From NCBI GenBank assembly GCA_030529225.1, contig JAUMXH010000007.1, positions 1 through 48,602 of the forward strand: a stretch of 48,602 nt of DNA. Reading direction: 5' to 3'. The stretch comes from Bacillota bacterium. GTDB taxonomy: Bacteria; Bacillota; Clostridia; Peptostreptococcales; Acidaminobacteraceae. This document shows positions 16,027 through 23,280 of this stretch, piece after piece. A program made the translations under genes and the position numbers. Positions within the stretch are counted from its first letter, which is position 1; each line of letters starts with the position of its first letter. The notes beneath the pieces were generated by a model. That model was not told the origin of the DNA, ran no database searches, and was given only the letters and a program-made list of their open reading frames with translations.

Positions 16027-16983
16027 ATGAAGGAGTACAAAACATTTAACCAACAATTAGCCATTCTTCGAAAAAGAGGTCTTATTGTTCCAACTGACGG
16101 GAAGCCCAAAAGATTTTTGGAGCAAGAAAATTACTACAATGTAATCAACGGGTACAAAGATTTGTTTTTACAAAAAGATAATCAAAATCGAGTAAACATT
16201 CCGGAAAGCTACCTGCCGAATACACATTTTGATGAATTGAAATTACTTTTTCTATTCGACCGCGAACTGCGCATCCTCTTTTTAAAGCACATCCTCATTT
16301 TTGAAAACTCTCTGAAAACTCTAATATCTCACGAATTTACTAAAAAATATCCAAAAGAAAACTCTTATTTGGACATCCACAATTATGTAAATAACGACCC
16401 AAAAAAAGTATTGCATCAAATTTCCATTCTCACAAAGACTATTCATGATAAGATTGATAAGGAAGGCGCAATTAAACATTACATTGAGGAATATGGCGCA
16501 GTGCCGCTTTGGGTTCTCGTAAATTACCTAACGATTGGAAATTTAGCACATTTGTATAGTGTTATGAAAGATGCCGATAGAAATACGATTGCTGAATACT
16601 ATTCTAACAAATATAATAAACAGAACAATCCAAATCCAATTTTAAAAATAAGTAGCGAAGATTTTAAGTCCGGAGTTAAAATCTTAAATCTGGTTAGGAA
16701 TCAATGTGCTCACGATGAACGACTATACAATTCCAGATTTAAAGATGTGAGAATTCATACTATTAGCTCTCACTTTGGATTGAAAAGCATCAAGAATAAC
16801 TCACTATTTGTTGCAATCTTATATCTCAAAGTTCTTTTGGATAAAAAATACTACAAGAGTTTTCATTCAGAATTGACTGCAATGTTGGATAAGTACCAAG
16901 GAAGATTTAAAACGGTAAAGTTTGATGACATCTTGCAGATTATGGGGATTTCTATGCATAGTCTGGATCTACTCAAACTATAA
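16027..16983 (+). CDS. AbiD/AbiF-type abortive infection protein (Abi_2, HEPN)
   Basis: A 318-residue Abi_2 family protein. The N-terminus KTFNQQLAILRKRGL followed by YYNVINGYKDLF is characteristic, as is FDRELRILFLKHILIFE. The HEPN nuclease motif RxxxxH is present as RNQCAH (Arg224 to His229), with the following DERLYN, as in known family members. HEPN proteins of this kind are RNases that block growth upon phage infection or as toxins. The gene lies 30 bases after the structured RNA and has a GGGAG site. AT-rich, unlike the flanking housekeeping genes, so probably acquired. A type III-like toxin-antitoxin or RNA-regulated defence role is the best inference. Confidence 0.85.
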   Translation: MKEYKTFNQQLAILRKRGLIVPTDGKPKRFLEQENYYNVINGYKDLFLQKDNQNRVNIPESYLPNTHFDELKLLFLFDRELRILFLKHILIFENSLKTLISHEFTKKYPKENSYLDIHNYVNNDPKKVLHQISILTKTIHDKIDKEGAIKHYIEEYGAVPLWVLVNYLTIGNLAHLYSVMKDADRNTIAEYYSNKYNKQNNPNPILKISSEDFKSGVKILNLVRNQCAHDERLYNSRFKDVRIHTISSHFGLKSIKNNSLFVAILYLKVLLDKKYYKSFHSELTAMLDKYQGRFKTVKFDDILQIMGISMHSLDLLKL

Positions 16984-17016
16984 GTTTCATTTTGAAGGTG
17001 GGATTTCGGCGGAAAC

Positions 17017-17173
17017 TTATGGTTCAAAGCGCTCTATCGCCGCTTCAGAAACCGCCAAGTTCTGTTCTTTGTATTCTTCAAGTGTTTGCCGCTTCCCTTC
17101 CAAAAAGTCTTCCATCGCCTGTTTCATCTTCGGATCCTGCATCATGCCATCGAAGCGCTTATCGTTTCATTCC
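17017..17173 (-). pseudogene. Degraded, internally deleted copy of the SurA_N gene
   Basis: Bases 17039-17173 match 14711-14845 without gaps, with about eight differences in 135 (near 94% identity), in the same orientation and at a constant offset of 2328. On the minus strand the copy still encodes KRFDGMMQDPKMKQAMEDF and on to LAVSEA, then joins directly to AIERFEP and a stop at 17017, which mirrors the C-terminus VIERFDE of the intact gene. So the middle-to-end part was deleted. Upstream, TGA at 17167-17169 cuts the frame and there is no start. A non-functional remnant beside the Abi gene. Confidence 0.85.
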
Positions 17174-17267
17174 AAACACATCCTTTCTGATTCCGCCGGC
17201 TTGCCGGGCACCGCGCTGATGTCTGCAAGCACTGATACACAGAACCCTGTGCGAACACATCCCCTTC

Positions 17268-18410
17268 TTACAATGGCATATCCCGATTCACATTCACCGT
17301 ATAATCCTTGTATTCGTCCTGAATCTCGGTCTTAAAGGCCTCGACCAAAATATCCTTGTCCTCGGCATAGTGGTCGAGCACGATGTCAAAGCTGATCTGC
17401 TTGTTTTCTTTGTCCAAAAAGAGTCCGTGCACCTCCTCAATATCCTTGCAATGTTTCGCGAAGGTGTTCAGGTAGTTGTAAATCTTCATAAAATCTTCGT
17501 CTTCTTCATCGGTCGCGTAAATCCCGATTGCAGTCAACATGACCCCGTGATTCAAATAGACGGTGTCCTTGATTCTGCGCTGCATAATTTCGACCTCAAG
17601 AATCGGCAAAGTCGTCAGAATTTCTATATGCACCGAGCCCACGTACTTGTCTCTGCCGTAACTGTGCAGGACAAAATCGTAGACCCCGATTACATTTTCA
17701 AAACCCATGATGGTTTCTTTGATTTCCTGGATGAGGGTCTTGCTCGCCCGCCTTCCCAATACCTCGGTCAGGGTGTTCAAAAAGATTTCATAGCCGTTAC
17801 GGATGATGAAGAAGGCAACCAGTAGACCAACGTAATTTTCAACATTTTTCCCATACTTTGCGTATATGACCGAAGAAACGATGATCGAGAAACTGACAAA
17901 GGAGTTGGCAAAGGAGTCGATCGCCGTGCCCGCCAGAGCCCTGGAATGGGTTCTCGCGCTGACTTCTCTCTCGTGGACCGCAAGCAAAAACTTGGTCACC
18001 ATCGCGACGACCAGAACCGTATAGCTGGTGAGATTGTACTCGGTTATGATAGGGCCGGCTATAATGGTCTTGACCGCCGTTATCAACGCGGTGATACCGA
18101 TGTTTACGATGATGGTCGCGACGACCATGTCGGAGATATATTCCAGCCTCCCGTAGCCCAGAGGGTGCCTTCTGTCAGGCTCCTTGCCGGAGAGCTTGAT
18201 TCCGGTGATGATGACCAGAGAGGCGAGGCCCGTACTAACCGTTTCCACCCCGTACAGAATCAGGATGCCGGACTTCGACCAGATGCCGACCGTGATTTCG
18301 ATGCTCGCGAGCAGCAAACTGCCGATAAGGGCAATCAAGGAAGTATGGATGATTTCCTTCTCTCGACTCTTTCGTTCCTTACTCACCAATTCTCTGTTAT
18401 CTTTAAGCAT
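17268..18410 (-). CDS. Cation diffusion facilitator family transporter, atypical metal site
   Basis: A 380-residue CDF (COG0053-type) protein with six membrane helices and a C-terminal cytoplasmic domain. The loop DRRHPLGYGRLEYIS is the CDF signature after helix 2. CDF proteins normally bind metal with DxxxD in helix 2 and HxxxD or DxxxD in helix 5. Aligned by eye with YiiP, helix 2 here has E56 and T60 and helix 5 has D165 and N169, so the usual site is largely changed. The C-terminal part is longer than usual, about 180 residues. Start ATG behind AGGAGG. Substrate unknown. Confidence 0.8.
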   Translation of the reverse strand: MLKDNRELVSKERKSREKEIIHTSLIALIGSLLLASIEITVGIWSKSGILILYGVETVSTGLASLVIITGIKLSGKEPDRRHPLGYGRLEYISDMVVATIIVNIGITALITAVKTIIAGPIITEYNLTSYTVLVVAMVTKFLLAVHEREVSARTHSRALAGTAIDSFANSFVSFSIIVSSVIYAKYGKNVENYVGLLVAFFIIRNGYEIFLNTLTEVLGRRASKTLIQEIKETIMGFENVIGVYDFVLHSYGRDKYVGSVHIEILTTLPILEVEIMQRRIKDTVYLNHGVMLTAIGIYATDEEDEDFMKIYNYLNTFAKHCKDIEEVHGLFLDKENKQISFDIVLDHYAEDKDILVEAFKTEIQDEYKDYTVNVNRDMPL

Positions 18411-18438
18411 GCCGCCTCCTCACTTGTCCTACCTATTT

Positions 18439-18468
18439 ATTTTACACGATAGAGAATTGGAAAATCAA
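18439..18468 (-). promoter_or_regulatory. Possible promoter of the CDF gene
   Basis: TTGATT (18468-18463) and TAAAAT (18444-18439), spacing 18, with TG two bases before the -10 box. It lies about 30 bases upstream of the ATG at 18410. Confidence 0.4.
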
Positions 18469-18540
18469 TATTTCAGTATCGAAGGACGGAACATTTTTGT
18501 AACTCCATTAAGAAGAAGCAAGCAAGCAAGAAAAATATCG

Positions 18541-18568
18541 AAAACAAGGGAAGAACCTGTGATATAAT
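18541..18568 (+). promoter_or_regulatory. Extended -10 promoter of the TtcA-like gene
   Basis: TGTGATATAAT contains an extended -10 (TGA then TATAAT at 18563-18568). No good -35 box is present. The 28 bases 18541-18568 match 22261-22288 at 23 positions in register, the equivalent site before the alpha/beta hydrolase gene. Confidence 0.55.
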
Positions 18569-18655
18569 ATTGGAAGCGGGTGGAAAAACATGCTCGGAAA
18601 AAAAAGATAGCTAAGAGAATAAAATAAAACTAGAAAGCACACGCAAAGGAGACCC

Positions 18656-19447
18656 ATGAGAGACCTATCGGAAATTAGAAAAATGCTCAGAAAGCGTTAC
18701 AATAAGACCATTTGGAGGCAGTTCATCAAGGCGCTGAAAGAATTCAAGTTACTGGAGGAAAACGACAAGGTCGCAATCGGCTTTTCAGGCGGAAAGGATT
18801 CCATCCTCCTGAGTTTTCTCTTCGAAGAACTTAGAAGCCACAGCGATTTTCCGTTTGAGCTCTGCTACATTTCCATCGACCCGGGCATCAAGCAGCTCGA
18901 CGGCACGCCGACTTCATCCTCACTGGAGCTGAAGCGCCTCGCGGAGGAGATGAAGATTGACCTGCACATTTTTGAGAGCGACATGTTCGACTTTGTGAAG
19001 AGCACCGGCATCAAGTCGCCCTGCTTTCTGTGTTCGAAAATCAGGCGGGGTTTCCTCTACGAGAGGGCCAAGGAGCTGGGCGCAAACAAGCTCGCGCTCG
19101 GCCATCATATGGACGATGCGATTGAGACCATCCTGATGAATGTGATGTATCAGGGAAAGTACATGACGATGATGCCGAAGATCAAGAGCAAGAATTTCGA
19201 GAACATTTCGCTGATTCGCCCGATGTACTACATAGAAGAGAGCGAAATCATCAGGTGGGCGAAGGGCGCAGAGGTCGAGTCCATCCGCGAAAACTGTCCG
19301 TTGAAAGACGAGACCGTGGGCGCGAGGTACGATGTGAAGCGCATGATTGAGAGCCTCAGCAAGGAGATCCCGAACTTTAAAAAGAACGTGCAGAAGTCGG
19401 CGCACAATGTCTACATTGACGCGGTGGTGGATACCAAAAAGGAGTGA
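18656..19447 (+). CDS. TtcA-family tRNA thiolation enzyme (PP-loop ATPase)
   Basis: A 263-residue PP-loop protein of the TtcA/TtuA group. The ATP pyrophosphatase motif is FSGGKDS (residues 43-49), and CFLCSK near residue 123 supplies a CxxC pair that in TtcA holds an Fe-S cluster with a third Cys, possibly the one in ENCPLKDE. GHHMDDAIETIL is the second conserved family motif. These enzymes replace oxygen by sulfur in tRNA (2-thiocytidine 32 in TtcA). Start ATG behind AAAGGAG. GC content is higher than in the AT-rich genes nearby, like the core genome. Confidence 0.8.
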   Translation: MRDLSEIRKMLRKRYNKTIWRQFIKALKEFKLLEENDKVAIGFSGGKDSILLSFLFEELRSHSDFPFELCYISIDPGIKQLDGTPTSSSLELKRLAEEMKIDLHIFESDMFDFVKSTGIKSPCFLCSKIRRGFLYERAKELGANKLALGHHMDDAIETILMNVMYQGKYMTMMPKIKSKNFENISLIRPMYYIEESEIIRWAKGAEVESIRENCPLKDETVGARYDVKRMIESLSKEIPNFKKNVQKSAHNVYIDAVVDTKKE

Positions 19448-19462
19448 ACGCTTTCACTCCTT
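19441..19462 (+). terminator. Hairpin overlapping the TtcA stop codon, weak terminator
   Basis: GGAGTGAA (19441-19448) pairs perfectly with TTCACTCC (19453-19460) around a four-base loop. Only TT follows, so it may act as a 3' stabiliser rather than a strong terminator. Confidence 0.4.
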
Positions 19463-19705
19463 CCCGAATCTGAGATTCTATCCGCCGATCAGGAAGCCCC
19501 CCCGCATTGAGAACAGTGCCGACTGGAAGAGAGAACTCATCGGGCTGGGAGACCTGGCGATGTTAAACAGTCCGAAGCGATAAGGCGAAAACAATTATTT
19601 AAATTTTGATTCAATAGAGAAAAATTGTTCTGCAATGGATTGAGATGTGGTTAAGATAGCGGAAAATCAAGACTTATATAAATAATAATCAGAATATAAA
19701 TATAA
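19463..19705. other. Non-coding stretch, composition change at about 19600
   Basis: The first about 120 bases are GC-rich like core genes and contain a short open stretch continuing from another frame of the TtcA gene, ending in NSPKR at 19583. I cannot assign it to a protein. From about 19600 the sequence turns very AT-rich, marking the left edge of the regulator-subtilase segment. No hairpins or repeats stand out. Confidence 0.4.
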
Positions 19706-19734
19706 TTGATACTTTAACAAAAAAATGGTATGCT
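19706..19734 (+). promoter_or_regulatory. Promoter before the XRE pseudogene
   Basis: TTGATA (19706-19711), 17 bases, TATGCT (19729-19734). It would transcribe the dead regulator and perhaps the subtilase gene. Confidence 0.6.
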
Positions 19735-19773
19735 TAAAATAAGTAAAAAAAAAATTAAAATGGTATAAAGATG

Positions 19774-19982
19774 ATGAATAAAATAGAATAGCAAAGTTTA
19801 GGAAATCCTTAGGACTAGCACAACATAGGCTATCTAAAAGTGCAGGTTTAAAAAGACATACTATAATGAGTTATGAAAATTATCAATCTTATCCTACACT
19901 TGATGTGGCAACAAAGATATCAAAAGCTTTATATTGATATCTTTATAAATTATTTGTAAAGAAAGGAGGAGCGATAAGTTAA
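19774..19982 (+). pseudogene. XRE-family HTH regulator, inactivated
   Basis: Translating from AAG at 19794 gives KFRKSLGLAQHRLSKSAGL, then TIMSYENYQSYPTLDVATK and ISKAL, a clear Cro/CI-type helix-turn-helix. Two lesions break it. First, AATAG is duplicated in tandem (19782-19786 and 19787-19791); removing one copy restores ATG AAT AAA ATA GCA AAG, a natural start MNKIAKFRKS. Second, an in-frame TGA sits at 19935-19937, after which the frame continues YLYKLFVKKGGAIS to a stop at 19982. The intact gene would encode about 67 residues. It probably once regulated the subtilase gene that follows 86 bases later. Confidence 0.75.
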
Positions 19983-20068
19983 AAATAGGCGCAGAAATTT
20001 TTTAACTAGTGAAAGTAGCATATTTAAATTTCGTTGAATTATAAGGTTTTAGAATTAGGAGGCTAAAA

Positions 20069-21970
20069 ATGAATAAAAAAATTATAAGGATTTTAGTGAT
20101 TTTAATTTTATTGGTTGCCGCTCTACCGATGAATTGCGATGTATATGCTGACGATTTAGAAAAATCCATTACTTTAGACAACTACAAAGTTCTAAAAGGC
20201 AGTTTGGAAGAAGCGAAAAAAAGAACAAGTAAATTAAACAATTTAACTATACTGGAGATAAAAGGCGAAAAAGCTATATCAAAGTGTGGTGAAGAAGCAA
20301 ATGGAGCTTTTACAGAAGCCAATTTTGAATATGATAAGGAAAGTAAATTTAGTTACGGATTACAAGACATTATTGCTAGAAAAGGAACAAAAGATAATAC
20401 AGAAAGATATGAATTTGTTATTTACTCGAATTTTTCATCGCCAGTAGAGGATGTTATTAAAACATTAAATGATCTATCATTTAGGGTAAATGTACAAAAA
20501 AGGACATTTGATTCTTTAACTACAACATTATCATTAAACGAAATCACAAAACTTGCAAAACTTAAGGAAATAAGAAAGATATGTTTAATTTCAGAGACAA
20601 GGGGAGAAGTTGATGTTGCAACTTTAAAAAATAATGATAGCGGCATGAAACTAAATGCCTCAACTGAAATGTTAGGTGTTGAGAAAGCAAGGCAGGATTT
20701 TAATGTTTCAGGTAACTTGGACGGAGACGAAACATCATACAGCAAAAATGATGTTGTAATATGTGTTATTGATACCGGAATTGATGGGAACCATCTTGAT
20801 TTAGACGGCGGAAAAATTATAGGTTGGTATGATGCTATCTCCGGACAAACAACACCATATGATAATCATGGACATGGCTCACATGTTGCAAGCATTGCTG
20901 CAGGAACTGGAGAAGGTGACCCTGGAATTCAAGAAGGAACAGCTCCAGGAGCAGCATTGGTTGGAGTGAAAGTATTGCCTGCTCCAAATAATTCTGGCGC
21001 TGAATATACTCTAAAGGGATTAGAATGGATTTATGCAAATATTGATGAATATAATATAGATGTTGTCAATATGAGCATAGGAACACAAGCACCATATGAT
21101 AGCAGAAGAGAAGTTATTGATATGATAAATAAAATAAGAAACAAAGGTGTTCCTGTTTTTGTTTCCGCAGGAAATGAAGGAAATGATGCACCTTATTATA
21201 ATTCGTTAAGCACATATGCTAAATATGTTAGTACAAGTGTAGGTTCTGTCAGGGATCCATATAATGGAGGTTGGTGTTTGAGTGATTTTTCATCTCGCGG
21301 AACAGGAACAGTAAACCATCCTTACATTTTAAGTTGTGGAGAGAAAATAAGAGCAGTAGATGCTAACACAGGTGATGAATATACAATTAAAAGTGGAACT
21401 TCTATGGCAACTCCATCAATAACCGGTATTTATGCTTTGATGTATAACGCCGCATATAACAATGGCGGAGGAACAATTTCATTTACAGCAGTAGATATGG
21501 GCGAAGATGGTGTTGATAAAAATTATGGTGGAGGAAGGGTCGCGGCTTATACTTCGATTAAAAACGCTGCCGGATTGGGAAATAATAATAATTATACATT
21601 TAATAATTATAGAAATTATATTGTTGATCCGTCTAATAATATAGGAAAAAATCAAGCAAGAGTTTATGAAATTATGTCTTCGTCAAACGATGCTGACCTG
21701 AATATTAGTGCTATAGTTTTAGATGAGAGTACTAACGCTCCATATAATAAAGTAATGATTGCCGTTTGGGAACCGGGCACAAATCCGTATAATGGCGATG
21801 CATCTACCTATTTAAAACGGGACACTAACGGAATACCACAAACTCATTTAACGATTCCCGATAATGAAAAAAAACAAGGAAAATATTATATTGCAGTCAT
21901 TGGACAGGTTGGTGATGATACAAATTATACATTAGAGATATCCGGTCATGAAATTTCACCCGCAAGATGA
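20069..21970 (+). CDS. Secreted subtilisin-like serine protease (S8)
   Basis: A 633-residue exported protease. A signal peptide (to about residue 27, YADD) is followed by a propeptide of about 170 residues and the S8 catalytic domain. The triad is visible: Asp235 in VIDTGIDG, His269 in GHGSHVAS and Ser445 in GTSMATPS; the oxyanion Asn lies in VSAGNEGND. The C-terminal about 110 residues resemble a beta-sandwich pre-peptidase (PPC-like) domain. AGGAGG precedes the start. The gene is very AT-rich compared with the flanking core genes, so horizontal transfer is likely. A strong terminator follows at 22057. Confidence 0.92.
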   Translation: MNKKIIRILVILILLVAALPMNCDVYADDLEKSITLDNYKVLKGSLEEAKKRTSKLNNLTILEIKGEKAISKCGEEANGAFTEANFEYDKESKFSYGLQDIIARKGTKDNTERYEFVIYSNFSSPVEDVIKTLNDLSFRVNVQKRTFDSLTTTLSLNEITKLAKLKEIRKICLISETRGEVDVATLKNNDSGMKLNASTEMLGVEKARQDFNVSGNLDGDETSYSKNDVVICVIDTGIDGNHLDLDGGKIIGWYDAISGQTTPYDNHGHGSHVASIAAGTGEGDPGIQEGTAPGAALVGVKVLPAPNNSGAEYTLKGLEWIYANIDEYNIDVVNMSIGTQAPYDSRREVIDMINKIRNKGVPVFVSAGNEGNDAPYYNSLSTYAKYVSTSVGSVRDPYNGGWCLSDFSSRGTGTVNHPYILSCGEKIRAVDANTGDEYTIKSGTSMATPSITGIYALMYNAAYNNGGGTISFTAVDMGEDGVDKNYGGGRVAAYTSIKNAAGLGNNNNYTFNNYRNYIVDPSNNIGKNQARVYEIMSSSNDADLNISAIVLDESTNAPYNKVMIAVWEPGTNPYNGDASTYLKRDTNGIPQTHLTIPDNEKKQGKYYIAVIGQVGDDTNYTLEISGHEISPAR

Positions 21971-22056
21971 AATAAACCTATAATAAGCGTTCTTCAGAAA
22001 CTCTGTCCTTAGAACAAATTATGAATTAAAAACAATAGATATAAAAGACTTTACTT

Positions 22057-22086
22057 AAAGAGATAGCAGAAATGTTGTCTCTTTTT
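22057..22086 (+). terminator. Strong terminator after the subtilase gene
   Basis: A 12-pair stem (22057-22068 with 22073-22084, two G-U pairs) closes a GAAA tetraloop and runs into TTTTT (22082-22086). Between 21970 and this hairpin nothing else is seen. Confidence 0.9.
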
Positions 22087-22260
22087 CTATGCCCAACATT
22101 TGATTTTCCTGTCGATAGTTTTCGAAATGCAAGATAAAAAACAACATTACAAAGAACATTTAATAGGACCGTAACTATTTAATGTTTTTCAAGTATTATC
22201 ACAAGTTAATCAGTTATTTAAGTCAATACACTTTCTCTTTCGCTACACAAAAAAACTTGG

Positions 22261-22288
22261 AAAACAAAGGGAGAGAGTGTGATATAAT
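22261..22288 (+). promoter_or_regulatory. Extended -10 promoter of the hydrolase gene
   Basis: TGTGATATAAT with TATAAT at 22283-22288. The element matches the site upstream of the TtcA gene (18541-18568) at 23 of 28 positions. Transcription would start near 22295, about 33 bases before the ATG. Confidence 0.55.
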
Positions 22289-22327
22289 ACTTAAAACAGA
22301 ACGAAAAACGCAATCGCCTACTACCGA

Positions 22328-23260
22328 ATGAGCGAGTTTTTTATGTACGACGGCGACCCCGACAAGAAACACTACTACGAGCTTGCAACCGAGCTCTTCT
22401 ATGCCTATTATGCAGATTTTTTTGAGGGCGAAGATGCCCTCATCACAAGGTATGAGATTCCTTATGAAGAAGTGAAACTGCCGGTCTGGCACTTGAAACC
22501 GGAGACAGAGAGCAAGGGACTCATCCTGCTCCACGGCGGAAACGACAGCTACTTTGAAGAGTTTCTCTTTCCCGTCCTGTACCTGAGAGAACAAGGCTTT
22601 GAAGTCTATCTGTTTGAAGGGCCCGGACAGGGTGGTGTCGTCCGCCTACAGGGAAAACATTTTACCCACGAGTGGGAAAAACCGGTCAAGGCTGTTCTCG
22701 ACTATTTTTCTTTAGAAGACGTCTGTATCATCGGGGTCTCATTGGGGGGCTACCTCGCGCCGAGGGCTGCCGCCTTTGAAAAGTGCATAACAAAGGTCGT
22801 GGCCTGGTCGATTTTCCCCTGCTTTCAGGACGTCATTCTCGGCACACAAAAGCCTTTTTTACAAAAGCTGTTTCGCATCCTGATGAAACTTGGCGCAAAA
22901 CGAGTCATCAATTTTGTGTTCTACCAGAAGGCAAAAAAAGACCCCATGATTGACTGGGGTCTCAAACACGGTATGTACGCCTATGAAGCCGAGGATCCTT
23001 ATACCTATGCGAAGATCTTGAAACGATATGACCTGGAGCCGATCGCAGGGCGCATCACTCAAGACATGCTCATTTTGGGCGCAAGTGAGGATCACTTCAT
23101 CGACTACAGAATGATCGGTCGCGAGATCGAGATGCTCACCGGTGTTAAGAGTCTGACTTTTCGCCTGTTCACCGATAAAGAGCAGGCTCAAAATCACTGC
23201 AACGCCGGAAACACCAAGCCGGCACTGGATACCATCTGCCGGTGGATGGAGAGATTTTAA
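22328..23260 (+). CDS. Alpha/beta hydrolase, possibly shortened at the N-terminus
   Basis: A 310-residue alpha/beta-fold hydrolase. The nucleophile elbow is GVSLGG (Ser138), the oxyanion region LLHGGNDS, the acid probably Asp255 in ASEDHF, and His290 in QNHCN. Substrate unknown; an esterase or acyl-hydrolase is likely. No ribosome site precedes the ATG at 22328, and the frame upstream reads NAIAYYR before it, which looks like protein sequence continuous with MSEFFMYDGDPDK. As I recall, related hydrolases have about 40-50 more N-terminal residues with such a helix, so the gene may have lost its 5' end. GC content resembles the core genome. Confidence 0.75.
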   Translation: MSEFFMYDGDPDKKHYYELATELFYAYYADFFEGEDALITRYEIPYEEVKLPVWHLKPETESKGLILLHGGNDSYFEEFLFPVLYLREQGFEVYLFEGPGQGGVVRLQGKHFTHEWEKPVKAVLDYFSLEDVCIIGVSLGGYLAPRAAAFEKCITKVVAWSIFPCFQDVILGTQKPFLQKLFRILMKLGAKRVINFVFYQKAKKDPMIDWGLKHGMYAYEAEDPYTYAKILKRYDLEPIAGRITQDMLILGASEDHFIDYRMIGREIEMLTGVKSLTFRLFTDKEQAQNHCNAGNTKPALDTICRWMERF

Positions 23261-23280
23261 AATAGCACTATTCTTTTTTC

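Noticed and set aside
14711..17173. Insertion sequence or transposon bounded by the SurA_N repeats
   Set aside because: No transposase, integrase or terminal inverted repeats are seen. The repeats are direct coding-sequence copies, better explained by duplication and recombination.
17180..17267. Terminator after the CDF gene
   Set aside because: Small stems such as CACAG/CTGTG and CCGGC/GCCGG are present, but no T-run follows any of them.
19347..19583. Open frame overlapping the end of the TtcA gene
   Set aside because: It begins inside the TtcA gene in another frame, has no ribosome site, and its tail resembles no protein I know.
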